A stretch of 64,000 nt of DNA, taken from assembly GCA_947258715.1 (NCBI GenBank), contig CAMYJH010000014.1, forward strand, positions 189,352 to 253,351, read 5' to 3'. The notes under the pieces were generated by a model, which was not told where the DNA came from, searched no databases, and was given only the letters and a program-made list of their open reading frames with translations. Position numbers and translations under genes: made by a program. This document shows, piece by piece, positions 35,530-46,255 of this stretch. Each line of letters starts with the position of its first letter. The stretch's first letter is position 1. This DNA is from an uncultured Gammaproteobacteria bacterium. Lineage in GTDB: Bacteria; Pseudomonadota; Gammaproteobacteria; HK1.

Positions 35530-36894
35530 ATGGCCGTAGCAATACTGTTTCTGCTCGTGATCGGGATGCTCTTGATCGGGGTACCGATTGCGATATCGCT
35601 TGGACTGTCGAGCATACTGTTTCTTGTCGTACACGGAGGCGGATCTCTGAGCTCCATCGCGCAAACTCTGTTCTCCGCCTTTCACGGTCACTTCACCCTG
35701 CTGGCGATACCTTTCTTCGTTCTTGCCTCCACCTTCATGACGACGGGAGGCGTCGCCCGGCGCATTATTCGCTTCGCCATCGCCGTGGTGGGTCATTTTC
35801 AGGGCGGCCTCGCCATCGCTTCCGTGTTCGCGTGCATGATGTTCGCCGCCCTCTCCGGCTCGTCGCCCGCAACCGTAGTCGCGATCGGCTCCATCGTCAT
35901 CGCCGGGATGGTCAGAGTCGGTTACCGAAAGGAGTTCGCGGCCGGCGTGATTTGCAATGCGGGGACGCTCGGCATCCTGATTCCCCCTTCCATCGTCATG
36001 GTCGTGTACGCCGCGGCGGTTGAGGTATCGGTAGGGCGGATGTTTCTGGCCGGGGTGTTTCCGGGGCTGCTCGCCGGATTGATGCTGATGCTCGGAATCT
36101 TCGTCGCGGCAAAAATGCGCGGTCTGCCTTCGCAGCCCTGGGAAGGCTGGGGTGAGGTGCTCGCCGCGGCGCGGGACGCGGTATGGGGACTCCTGCTCAT
36201 TATTATCATACTCGGCGGAATCTACGGCGGTATTTTTACCCCCACCGAGGCCGCTGCGGTCTCGGCCGTTTACGCGTTCGTGATCGCCAACTTCGTCTAT
36301 CGCGACATGGGTCCGTTCAAGGAACGCGGGCCAGGTGGCGCCATGCTCGTGTTGCGCGTCGTGTCCGTGCTTTGGCACCCCGACACCAAACGCACGCTGT
36401 TCGAGGCCGGAAAGCTGACCATCATGTTGCTCTTCATCATCGCCAATGCGCTGATCCTCAAGCACGTACTGACCGAAGAGCGCGTTCCTCAGATGATCAC
36501 CGAGGCCATGCTGTCAGCCGGTTTCGGACCGATTATGTTCCTGGTGGTCGTGAATGTGATCCTGCTCATCGGCGGGCAGTTCATGGAGCCGTCCGGACTG
36601 CTCGTGATCGTGGCACCGCTGGTATTTCCCATCGCGATATCGCTGGGAATCGATCCGATTCACCTGGGCATCATCATGGTGGTGAACATGGAAATCGGAA
36701 TGATTACGCCGCCCGTCGGTCTGAACCTTTTCGTTACCGCCGGAGTCGCGAAGCTCTCGGTGACGGACACCGTGAAAGCGGCGCTTCCGTGGCTGGGCAT
36801 CATGTTCATTTTCCTTATTCTCGTGACTTACGTGCCGATCATCTCTACATGGTTACCGACTACCCTCATGGGATCAGAGATCATCACCAAGTAG
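35530..36894 (+). CDS. dctM: TRAP transporter large permease (DctM type)
   Basis: DctM is the sodium- or proton-driven transport subunit. The 454-residue protein has about twelve hydrophobic helices, with family motifs FVLASTFMTTGGVARRII, AALSGSSPATVVAIGSI, NAGTLGILIPPSIVMVVYA and GMITPPVGLNLFV. It follows dctQ by 2 bp, and a UspA gene follows after about 30 bp, all on one strand. The set dctPQM is complete. Confidence 0.94.
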   Translation: MAVAILFLLVIGMLLIGVPIAISLGLSSILFLVVHGGGSLSSIAQTLFSAFHGHFTLLAIPFFVLASTFMTTGGVARRIIRFAIAVVGHFQGGLAIASVFACMMFAALSGSSPATVVAIGSIVIAGMVRVGYRKEFAAGVICNAGTLGILIPPSIVMVVYAAAVEVSVGRMFLAGVFPGLLAGLMLMLGIFVAAKMRGLPSQPWEGWGEVLAAARDAVWGLLLIIIILGGIYGGIFTPTEAAAVSAVYAFVIANFVYRDMGPFKERGPGGAMLVLRVVSVLWHPDTKRTLFEAGKLTIMLLFIIANALILKHVLTEERVPQMITEAMLSAGFGPIMFLVVVNVILLIGGQFMEPSGLLVIVAPLVFPIAISLGIDPIHLGIIMVVNMEIGMITPPVGLNLFVTAGVAKLSVTDTVKAALPWLGIMFIFLILVTYVPIISTWLPTTLMGSEIITK

Positions 36895-36925
36895 GTCAAA
36901 GACAAGGATCAATCGGAGCGTGTCT

Positions 36926-37417
36926 ATGTTCCCCGAGATCAAGAAGATACTTTACGCGACGGACCTGGGTGACAACATGCGCCCAGTGTTCAGGTTTGCG
37001 CTGAGCCTGGCGGAAAAGTACGGGGCCAAGATCAGCATGCTTCATGTGGCGGAGCCTCTCAGTCCACAGGTGCGCTGGGCCCTCGAGACCTACATGTCGG
37101 AGGCCGAGGCGCTCAAGGCGGAACACGAAGGTCTACAGAAAGTGCGGGATAAGATGCGGGCGCGGCTGACCGAGTTTTGCCAGCAGGAGCTGGGCAAGGG
37201 TCCGGAGGACAGCCACTTGATTGCGGAAGTCAGCGTGATCTCCGGCAGAGCGGCCGAGACCATCACCAAAAAGGCCGATGATTGGGACGCCGACCTGATT
37301 GTCGTCGGCACCCACACGGACCCGTCCCTGGGCGCACGGCTGCTGGGCTCGACGGCGCGTAAGGTCACCCAGCTGTCGAGAAGGCCGGTGCTGGTTGTCC
37401 CCGTCTACTCGAAATGA
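36926..37417 (+). CDS. Universal stress protein, UspA family
   Basis: The protein shows the Usp fold: KKILYATDLGDNMRPVFRFA, KISMLHVAEPLSP, DLIVVGTHTDPSL and the nucleotide-binding C-terminal GSTARKVTQLSRRPVLVVPV. ATP-binding Usp proteins often regulate transport or stress survival. ATG 36926 is preferred over the GTG at 36920 because GGAG is correctly spaced. TeaD, a Usp protein encoded with the TRAP transporter TeaABC, is a known precedent for regulation of TRAP uptake, so a similar role is plausible here. Confidence 0.9.
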   Translation: MFPEIKKILYATDLGDNMRPVFRFALSLAEKYGAKISMLHVAEPLSPQVRWALETYMSEAEALKAEHEGLQKVRDKMRARLTEFCQQELGKGPEDSHLIAEVSVISGRAAETITKKADDWDADLIVVGTHTDPSLGARLLGSTARKVTQLSRRPVLVVPVYSK

Positions 37418-37535
37418 CTGTGGAGGTTCGCTAAGCCACCCCCGGCGGAAGGCCCCGATCAGCCTGCATCCAGCCGACATTGACGCTCTGCGGCCCAGCG
37501 GGCGACGATATCGCGAGCTCGACGCGGATGACTGG

Positions 37536-39463
37536 GTGGTGGAGACAGGGCGGGAGATTTTCAGCAACGCGGCGCCGGCGGGGCAGGGTCGGACTCGGTT
37601 ACCGACCCTCACCGGAGGCATCGTCGGCGCGTTTGCCGTCGCCTTAGTGGTGTGGTTGGCAACCGACTGGACTCGCGCCACGGTGCTTGCGGAGCATGCC
37701 ACACACACCCAGCAACAGCTATCACTGGTTGTTTCGGGGCTGCGCAGCGAACTAAAGAAATACGAGCTGCTGCCGGAAGTACTGTCCCGTAACGAAAAAA
37801 TCATCCGCCTGCTGGAGTCGGAAGGCGAGTTGCGGGCCGTGGATGAAGCAAACCGTTTTCTTGCCGCCATCAACGCCTCTATCGGTGCTGCCGCCACCTA
37901 CGTCATGGACCGGGACGGCCTCACCGTAGCGGCGAGCAACTGGGATGATCCGCGCCCGTTCGTCGGCAAAAACTTCGCCTTCCGGCCCTATTTTCGCGAG
38001 GCGCTGCGCGGCGAGACCGGACGCTACTTCGCGCTCGGCACCACCTCTGGCGAGCGCGGTTACTACTTCGCGCGCCCGGTGCAGGCGGCGATGGAAGTCA
38101 TCGGCGTGACGGTGGTCAAGATGAGCCTCGCGGACATCGAGGCCGCCTGGGCGGGATCGTCGGACGTGGTTGCGGTCACCGACTACGACGGCGTGATCTT
38201 CGTCACCAGCCGACCGGAATGGCGATTTCGCACCTTCGGCCATCTTACAGAGGAGGCTAGAGAACGCATCCGCGGCAGCCGCCAGTACGAGGGCGCCCGT
38301 ATCGAGCCGCTCGAGGTGGTCGGAGAGCGACCCGCCGGGGCCGGTGAGGCCCGGCTGGTGACGCTTCGCGACGAGGTGGTCGGAGCCGCTGGCGGGCGCG
38401 CCCGGGATCTGAGTTTCCTGGCCCAGAGCACCCGCCTCGACGTGCCTCGGTGGGTGGTGCACGTGCTGTCAGACGCGCGGGACCTGCGCGAGCGGGTGGT
38501 GTTCAGCGGGGCGCTGGCCCTCTTTGCCTCGATCATCCTGGCGTTGGCCGGGCTCACCCTGTGGCAGCGCCGGCGGAATCTCGGCCAGCAACTCGCGCAC
38601 CAGCGCATGGTAGAGGACGTGTTGCGCCGCTCGCGGGCAGACCTGGAGCGGCGGGTGCGAGAGCGAACCGCCGCCCTCACCGAGGCCAACGAGCAACTCG
38701 ATCGCAAGGTAGTCGAGCTCGAATGCGCTCAGGCAGATCTGCGCCTCGCCCAGGACGAGCTCATCCAGGCCGCCAAGCTCGCGGCCATCGGTCAGATGTC
38801 CGCCGGCATCAGCCATGAGCTCAATCAGCCCCTCTCCGCCATCCGTTCCTTTGCCGACAATGCGCGCGTGCTGCTCGAGCGCGAGCGCCACGCCGCGGTG
38901 GACGAGAATCTCGAGACCATCTCTGAGCTCACCGAGCGCATGGGCCATATCACCGGGCAGCTCAAGACCTTCGCGCGCAAAAGCGTGGACAAGCACGAAG
39001 CGGTGTCGCTGCGCGCTGCCATCGAGCGCGTGCTGCTGCTGCTTTCTTCCCGCGCCCAGAGCGAGGACATCGAGATTGAGACTCGGATCTGCGAGCGCGA
39101 GCCCGTGGTACGCGCGGACGGGATCCGCATCGAGCAGGTGATGCTCAATCTGGTGAAGAACGCCATGGACGCGGTGCAGGGCACGAACCGGCGCCGGGTT
39201 CGGGTCGAGATCGAGCATCAGAGCGAGTGGGTCACTTTCCGGGTAACCGACAGCGGGCCCGGGATCCCGCCCGAGAATCTGGAAAATGTGTTCGAGCCCT
39301 TCTTCACCACCAAGGAAAAAGGCGAGGGTCTCGGACTCGGACTCTCGATATCGTTCGGCATCGTCAAGGATCACGGAGGCACTATCCGCGCCGAGAGCTC
39401 GTCCGACGGCGGCGCCTGCTTTACCGTGCGCCTGCCGGCCGTCGACGGAGAAGAGCAGGCGGC

Positions 39464-39467
<4 letters not shown>
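37536..39467 (+). CDS. dctB: Sensor histidine kinase, DctB type
   Basis: DctB senses dicarboxylates in the periplasm and phosphorylates DctD. The protein has a first membrane helix ([20 protein letters not shown]), a periplasmic Cache-type sensor ([43 protein letters not shown]), a second helix near [20 protein letters not shown] and a coiled coil. The kinase core has the phosphoaccepting His in [10 protein letters not shown] (about residue 427), N box [10 protein letters not shown]1 DSGPGIP and G2 GEGLGLGLS. The frame is open far upstream into uspA; GTG 37536 or 37539 gives a sensible N-terminus, but the start is not certain. It overlaps dctD by ATGA. Confidence 0.89.
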
Positions 39468-40813
<1,346 letters not shown>

Positions 40814-40944
40814 ACGTGAACGCGTGGTGAGGCGCGTTTGGAATCCTCAAAGCCTTGTGCACGTCCGAAAAGAAAAATCGATAAATGCAGTTCAGAAAAA
40901 GCGGACGCGGTGGATATGAGTGATAACTGATTCAGTCTCGTTCA

Positions 40945-41425
40945 GGAACCGTTCTGGTTGCGCAGAGCGAAAACACCGTCATGCTGCGCACTTTCTCCTA
41001 CGATCTACGGGCTTGCGGGAGCCAGTGTCGGCTGGGCATTCTGCCCGCCGGCTATCTCCGATGTGCTCAATCGGGCGCGTTTGCTGAGCAACGTCTCGGC
41101 TCCGTCGCGGGCGGCTGCCGTCGCGGCGCCTGCCGAGCAGGGCGGGATCGTTGCGCTGCGCGCGGAGAACGCGAGATTGAGGGAAGAATTCGTTGAAGGC
41201 GTCACCGCTCTCGGCTTAGAGGCATATGAAAGTCAGGGCAGCTTGGTGTCGCTGCGGTGCCCGGGGGGCGCAAAAGCGGCAAAGGATTTATACGCCGCGC
41301 TCAGAGCACGCGGCATCATCGCGAGAACTATGGACACCTACCGCTTGCCGGATTGCATTCGCCTCACCGTGGGCAGCGCCGATGACAGGACGCAGGTCAT
41401 AGAGAGCCTCGGCGAGATCCCGTGA
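40945..41425 (+). pseudogene. Relic of histidinol-phosphate aminotransferase (hisC)
   Basis: The sequence VAQSENTVMLRTFS up to 40998, then after a shift IYGLAGASVGWAFCPPAISD and RGIIARTMDTYRLPDCIRLT up to 41425, matches the C-terminal 55% of HisC-type class I/II aminotransferases. At 40999-41002 four bases (TACG) replace the codon for the PLP-binding lysine of the S-K-x-Y-G-L-A-G motif, which shifts the frame and removes the catalytic residue. The N-terminal half is absent. The fragment lies about 130 bp after dctD and is not expected to be active. Confidence 0.8.
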
Positions 41426-41508
41426 ATGAGCCGAAGTCGAATTGTGCAGCCCGTTTGCGGGCGGATCATTCTATTGTCTGATCGGCCTACACCGGCTGTT
41501 CAGCGCGG

Positions 41509-41838
41509 CTAGTCGCGAAGCATTCGCCGACGTTCCTCGAATTCCTCTTTGTCTATTTCACCGCGAGCGAAGCGCTCTTTCAGAATCTCGAGCGCCTTGC
41601 CTTCCGACGATGCGCGGGAACCGGATCCGTGGCCGCCAAGCCAACGCACCAGAAAGACCGCGATCATCACGATGAGCGCGATAAATATAATCATCATCAC
41701 GGGGCCGAAGAACATCCATCCGCTCTCCCACATCATGTGTGGACCGTGGTAATCCGCCCGCGGTTGCTGCGCCCAGGCCTCCCATGGTTCGGCTAGCGAG
41801 GCGAGCAAGAAAAGTCTGCCAAGCAGTGTAGGTTTCAT
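41509..41838 (-). CDS. Small membrane protein with SHOCT motif
   Basis: From ATG 41838 (AAGGAGTG upstream) the product of 109 residues has a signal-like N-terminus, a Met/His-rich stretch (YHGPHMMWESGWMFFGP), one membrane helix (VMMIIFIALIVMIAVFLVRW) and a C-terminal SHOCT motif (EGKALEILKERFARGEIDKE EFEERRRML). SHOCT motifs are short oligomerisation or regulatory helices. Related small proteins often occur near metal-handling genes, but no such genes are adjacent. Function unknown. Confidence 0.82.
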   Translation of the reverse strand: MKPTLLGRLFLLASLAEPWEAWAQQPRADYHGPHMMWESGWMFFGPVMMIIFIALIVMIAVFLVRWLGGHGSGSRASSEGKALEILKERFARGEIDKEEFEERRRMLRD

Positions 41839-42003
41839 GATAGTCGCACTCCTTTCGAGTCGCGCCCCGGAAGCGACAGCGCGCATCAAGCCGATAATTG
41901 CCCGCATATCGTTCGAAAACCAGAGGTCCGTTTTCTTGTCCTGGGGCAGGTCCTGTGGAGTCCGGCGGCTGTTCTCGTGTATCCCCTTTTCTTGATTGAC
42001 ACC

Positions 42004-42897
42004 TCAGCGAGCGGTGCCGGCGAGGGTCTGAATATTGCTCGCGAGCTTTGCGGCCATGTCGCGCAGCGGCGATTTCAGGACCCCGCTCGCGGTAAGCGGT
42101 AGCTCCCGCAGCGGATAAAGATCGCAATGCATTTCGCCGATGCCGTCATAGGCCTCACGGTGCTGCTCGGGGGCGCGCTCCCAAGGCAGACGGACATCAG
42201 CGGCCGCGGCCTCGGATACCAGCACGTATCGCTCCCGCCCCACCGAGTTTTTGAGCAGCCGGTGTGCCTCGATGACGGTCACGCCGCTCAAGTCTTCGAG
42301 TCCCCGCAGCTGGTAACGCACAACGTTGCCCCGGTGCACCACCACCTTGAGCTCGAGCCCAGTAATGTGCTTGCAGGCTTCACAAGGACAGAGATTGCCC
42401 GCCAGCAGTTCCGCGCGCTTGCGATAAAAAGCGGTGACCATATCGTGGACGGCGGCCGCCAGTTTGGGTCCGCTGGCACCTTTCGCCGGATCCGCGCGCT
42501 CGGACACGGTGTAAAACATGACTGAATCGCCCTCTACGCGAGTCGGCAAAAGCGGCGGCTGCGCGGCGGTCATGATGGCATCCAGAAGCTGCGCCACCAC
42601 GAACTGCGCGTGGCCGGCGGCAAAGCGGGTGAGCTGCATGAACCGGGTATAGCCGGAGATGTCCGGAATCACCACGAAGGTGTCGCGCTCGATGCCGGGA
42701 TTTGGATCGTCTGATACCGGGCCGTCCGGCTTAGTGACACGGGTCGCTCCGAGTGTGCTGACGTCCACGGGGCGGACGAAGTAACGTGTCAACAGCACGA
42801 TACCGACGACCGCAAGCACCAGCAGCACCAACATCAGCAGCAGCATGCCCCAGTGCGGGGCTCCGCCCTGCATCGCGGTCATCGATTCCGGGCGCAT
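42004..42897 (-). CDS. Membrane-anchored DUF2652 protein (nucleotide-cyclase-like fold)
   Basis: The N-terminus has one membrane helix (GMLLLMLVLLVLAVVGIVLL). The soluble part begins FVVIPDISGYTRFMQLTRFA, the DUF2652 signature that resembles the first strand of class III cyclases, and continues with RVEGDSVMFYTV, equivalent to the second metal-binding Asp region. A CPCEACKHI cysteine cluster follows, typical of this family. DUF2652 proteins have no established activity; cyclase-like chemistry or effector binding is inferred from the fold. A genuine class III cyclase is encoded 1.3 kb away on the other strand. Confidence 0.85.
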   Translation of the reverse strand: MRPESMTAMQGGAPHWGMLLLMLVLLVLAVVGIVLLTRYFVRPVDVSTLGATRVTKPDGPVSDDPNPGIERDTFVVIPDISGYTRFMQLTRFAAGHAQFVVAQLLDAIMTAAQPPLLPTRVEGDSVMFYTVSERADPAKGASGPKLAAAVHDMVTAFYRKRAELLAGNLCPCEACKHITGLELKVVVHRGNVVRYQLRGLEDLSGVTVIEAHRLLKNSVGRERYVLVSEAAAADVRLPWERAPEQHREAYDGIGEMHCDLYPLRELPLTASGVLKSPLRDMAAKLASNIQTLAGTAR

Positions 42898-43078
42898 GGG
42901 CGAGAAAGAAGCATCATCGGGGGCACGGGAATAAAGCTTTTTGGCTGACGGGTCGCGAAATTATACTTGGCCACGTAACTTTCCATGGAGTCGCGGTGCT
43001 AAGCAGCGGAAAAGATTTTCAGCAAGAAAAGCTATCTCAGCTTCGACCGCTTGACCCGAGCTAGTCAGTCATTTGAAC

Positions 43079-43807
43079 TCACGCCGCCGGCGCCACCGTG
43101 AGTCGACCCGTCACCCCGTGCTTATCGATCAGGCTCGCAACCAGTCCGTTTGCCTTCGCCTCCTCGACGAACTCGCGCAAGAACGCGGCGCCGGTCTTGC
43201 GATCGGGCTTGGTGCCGATGGCCTGCTGCACGGCGGAGAACTTGCCGTCCAGCAGGCGCGAGCCGGGCAATTTCTCCACATCTTTAATGAGTCGCGGCCG
43301 AAGGCCCGCCAGGGCGTCGAGCTTTTGCTCGACGAAAAGATCAAAAGAGGCATCCATACCGTCCGTCTTCACCAGCTCCGCGTGCCGGATATTGTCGGCC
43401 AGCCACAAGCCGTAGGCCGCGCGGCCGTAGACCGCGATGCGCACGCCCTCGCGGTCCACCTCCTCGATGGATTGAATCGGCGAGCCGGCCGGCACCAGGT
43501 ACGTGGCCTCGATCTCGGCATAGGCCGCGCTGAAGGCGATGGTCTTGGCGCGCTCGGGCTCGGCGCCGATGTTGCCGATATCCCACACGTCGTCGCCGGC
43601 GGCGTCCGCAAGCTCGCCGGGGGTTTGGAAAGTCACGAAGTGGACCGGCACGCCCAGGCGGTCCGCCACCGCGCGGGCCATGTCGGGCGAGACGCCTTCG
43701 GGATCGCCAGTCGGGCTCTTGCCGGTGACGAGCAGGAAGTTGGAAAGATTGATGCCGGCGCGAAGCACGCCGGTGGGCGCCAGCTCGGCGCGCGCTTGTT
43801 CTAGCAT
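43079..43807 (-). CDS. Solute-binding-protein-like protein without a signal peptide
   Basis: The protein has the family 3 binding-protein fold (VLRAGINLSNFLLVTGKSPT, EGVSPDMARAVADRLGVPV, WDIGNIGAEPERAKTIAFSA, AAYGLWLADNI). It starts directly with a soluble sequence (MLEQARAELAPTG) and no hydrophobic leader can be added upstream in frame. It is thus predicted to be cytoplasmic, unlike transport-binding proteins. Such proteins may bind ligands for regulation or act as cyclohexadienyl-dehydratase-like enzymes. No transporter genes are adjacent. The 43808-44154 gap separates it from the divergent cyclase. Confidence 0.85.
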   Translation of the reverse strand: MLEQARAELAPTGVLRAGINLSNFLLVTGKSPTGDPEGVSPDMARAVADRLGVPVHFVTFQTPGELADAAGDDVWDIGNIGAEPERAKTIAFSAAYAEIEATYLVPAGSPIQSIEEVDREGVRIAVYGRAAYGLWLADNIRHAELVKTDGMDASFDLFVEQKLDALAGLRPRLIKDVEKLPGSRLLDGKFSAVQQAIGTKPDRKTGAAFLREFVEEAKANGLVASLIDKHGVTGRLTVAPAA

Positions 43808-44040
43808 GAAGATCAGTCCGCTTTTGAAGGGATCGCTAAGTTATTCTGGAACTCACGGATAGTCCAGCTGAATCTCGGGGGGCGTTGGAAATAGAGCGTT
43901 ATTCAAAGCTTGTATACCGTTAATTCGTCGCTCCGTAAGTATTGGTGCGCACCAACTCCTCACCGCCAATGATTGTCCTTTATTACACTAAAAATCGGTT
44001 CGAAAAGCGCTGACCAAATAATTCGAGAGTGCAAAGCAGT

Positions 44041-44049
44041 TGCTATAAT
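44041..44049 (+). promoter_or_regulatory. Extended -10 promoter upstream of the adenylate cyclase gene
   Basis: TGC-TATAAT is a perfect extended -10 element about 106 bp before the cyclase start codon. No good -35 is present, as is usual for extended -10 promoters. Confidence 0.5.
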
Positions 44050-44154
44050 GCGGCTCCACGCTCGTAGCCATCGTTTCAGAACATTCAAGCGCCGATCTCT
44101 TTTTATGTATCTACATTACCCGCGAGGCGCTAATCGATACGGTCAACAGCGAGG

Positions 44155-45645
44155 ATGAGCTTTCAGCGCGACACCGAGGGACAGGAGAATCAGCCCGGCC
44201 GAGATCGGCGCCGGCTCGTGTACCGATTCTATCTTTCGATGCTCGGCATTGCAGGAATCGATCTTTGCTTTGCGATCATCTATCAGATTCCCTTTGCGCG
44301 TTTCTTGCCGACGGCAATGATCCTCGTGGTGCTTACGCTCACAGGCGCGCACCTCATCTTTCGGCCGATTCAAAACTTCCTTCGTGATCCGGAGGCGGTG
44401 CCGGTTCCGAATAGAAGCATCGCGTCTCTAAGCTACCGCTGCACGGCTTTGATTGCCGCGCTGATCGGCACGCTGGCGGTAGCAAAATTCGTCCTCCTGC
44501 CGCATATCCTCGGTTTCGACATCGAGTCGTTGCTGACACGCAATGAGCTGCTCTGGCTGCCGGTGCTGCATACGCTCTATTACACGGCGCTGATCTTCTT
44601 CGTCATGGTGGATTACGAAGCCGTTCTAAGATTTCGAATCTATATCTGGTATGGAGCCCTGGTGCCCGCGGCCCACGGACGTCTGCTGTATCGCCTCCTG
44701 GTCGCGTTCACGGTGACATCGCTTTTGCCCATCAGCCTCATCGTGCTGCACGCGGTCGAGTACGACAAGGCGGCAGAGTTCCGTAGTCTGGGTCAGGACA
44801 TCGCCGCCACGGCTCTAGCCCTCGCCGTTACCCTCTATTTTGTTACCCGCAGCCTGCTGCGTCCGATCCTGGCTCTCGACCAAGCAACGCGCAGTATCGA
44901 GCGCAACGATTTGAGCGTGAACGTTCCGGTTCTGAGCAACGACGAGACGGGCCATATGGCGGACGGGTTCAACCGCATGGTACAGGGACTACGGGAACGG
45001 ACGTTGATTCGCGAAACCTTCGGCAGGTACGTGCCCGAGCGCGTGGCCGCGGCGATTGTCTCCAGCGAGGGTAAGCTGGCGCCAACATCGGCCACCGCGA
45101 CCATTCTGTTCGTGGATATCGCGGACTTTACACAAATTGCTGAGCACGCCACCCCCGATCAAGTGGTAGAAATACTGAATGAATATTTTTCTGCGGTGGT
45201 CGAACCCATAGAAAAAAACAATGGCGTTATCACTCAATTTCAGGGTGACGCTCTGCTGGCGATGTTCAACCTCCCGATGCCGGATCCGGATCACGCGGGC
45301 GCGGCCCTTCGCGCTGGCGTCAGCATCCATCGGATCTGCAGCCAGAGGCGATTCGCAGGCGTTGTGCTGAAGGCGCGCATCGGTATTGCCACCGGGCGAG
45401 TCACAGCGGGCAACGTCGGTTCCGACAAACGCCTGACTTACACCGTGCACGGGGATGCGGTAAACCTGGCTGCCCGCCTAGAGCAGCTTAACAAACAGCT
45501 CGGCACGCATCTGCTGGTGGACGAAGAGACGGTGCGAAGACTAGACGAATCGGCGTCGCTTGAATTTGTGGATGAGGTAAAGGTGCGGGGGCGCGATTCC
45601 ACCGTTCGCGTCTATACCCGCAAGGAAAACGTTTCGAGTTCATAA
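44155..45645 (+). CDS. Class III adenylate/guanylate cyclase with membrane domain and HAMP
   Basis: The N-terminal half has about six membrane helices, then a HAMP linker (RSLLRPILALDQATRSIERN) and a class III cyclase domain from about residue 305. The two metal-binding aspartates are in LFVDIADFT and FQGDALLAMF; the transition-state Asn/Arg segment is GDAVNLAARLEQLN. The substrate-specifying position is consistent with ATP, so cAMP is the likely product. Bacterial cyclases with six-helix membrane anchors form a known subclass. The gene is divergent from the binding-protein-like gene and seems to have its own promoter. Confidence 0.93.
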   Translation: MSFQRDTEGQENQPGRDRRRLVYRFYLSMLGIAGIDLCFAIIYQIPFARFLPTAMILVVLTLTGAHLIFRPIQNFLRDPEAVPVPNRSIASLSYRCTALIAALIGTLAVAKFVLLPHILGFDIESLLTRNELLWLPVLHTLYYTALIFFVMVDYEAVLRFRIYIWYGALVPAAHGRLLYRLLVAFTVTSLLPISLIVLHAVEYDKAAEFRSLGQDIAATALALAVTLYFVTRSLLRPILALDQATRSIERNDLSVNVPVLSNDETGHMADGFNRMVQGLRERTLIRETFGRYVPERVAAAIVSSEGKLAPTSATATILFVDIADFTQIAEHATPDQVVEILNEYFSAVVEPIEKNNGVITQFQGDALLAMFNLPMPDPDHAGAALRAGVSIHRICSQRRFAGVVLKARIGIATGRVTAGNVGSDKRLTYTVHGDAVNLAARLEQLNKQLGTHLLVDEETVRRLDESASLEFVDEVKVRGRDSTVRVYTRKENVSSS

Positions 45646-45732
45646 ACCGTAACTCGGCTGCAGCCGCGCTATCCATTTATCCACACGACTTTCGAATCCT
45701 ATCCATCCGATTCTTCAGCCGGAGGAAAGAAT

Positions 45733-46179
45733 ATGCCGGATGAGTCTGAATACGAGGGCGGTTGTCTCTGCGGCGCGCTTCGCTACCGTTCGACCGCACC
45801 ACCGCTGCGTGGCGTGATCTGCCACTGTTCCATGTGCCGCAAGCACTCCGGCGCGCCGGTATTGGCATTGGTGCATTTCCCACTGCAGTCCTTCCGCTGG
45901 CTGAAAGGTGAGCCGACGCGATACCAGTCCTCTCAGTTCGCGCAACGGGGGTTCTGTTCCGCGTGCGGCAGCACGATCACGATGCACGAAGAAGTGCTAC
46001 GAGACCGAGTGCAGGTGGCGCTGGGAAGCCTCGATGATCCCGACAGGGTCAGAGTCGACGACCACGTCTGGACGCAAGAGAAGATCTCGTGGTTCGAGAT
46101 CGACGACGAGTTGCCGCGCTTTCGCCAAAGCAGCACTGCGGTGCCCACTAAAGCCTCGGCCTCCGATGACGGTCGGTAG
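45733..46179 (+). CDS. GFA/CENP-V family zinc protein
   Basis: The family's zinc-binding cysteines are all present: GGCLCGALRY, CHCSMCRKHSG and FCSACGSTIT. Members were named glutathione-dependent formaldehyde-activating enzymes, but most have unknown substrates. GGAGG precedes the ATG. The gene lies 87 bp after the cyclase gene in the same direction. Confidence 0.9.
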   Translation: MPDESEYEGGCLCGALRYRSTAPPLRGVICHCSMCRKHSGAPVLALVHFPLQSFRWLKGEPTRYQSSQFAQRGFCSACGSTITMHEEVLRDRVQVALGSLDDPDRVRVDDHVWTQEKISWFEIDDELPRFRQSSTAVPTKASASDDGR

Positions 46180-46200
46180 AGTTGAGAAGCACTTGCGGCG

Positions 46201-46245
46201 GGGGACAATCAGAATTGGCTCAATGAACACTCCGAGTCCGTAGCT
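46201..46245. repeat. Degenerate copy E of the palindromic repeat family
   Basis: GGGGACAATCAGAATTGG followed by ACTCCGAGTCCGTAGC resembles a decayed left arm and part of a right arm. It lies between the convergent GFA and DehI-family genes, where a hairpin could serve as a terminator. Confidence 0.4.
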
Positions 46246-46255
46246 TTTTGTTCTC

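Noticed and set aside
35389-36465. 358-codon minus-strand frame in dctM
   Set aside because: Antisense to dctM, with low-complexity Asp/His/Arg composition.
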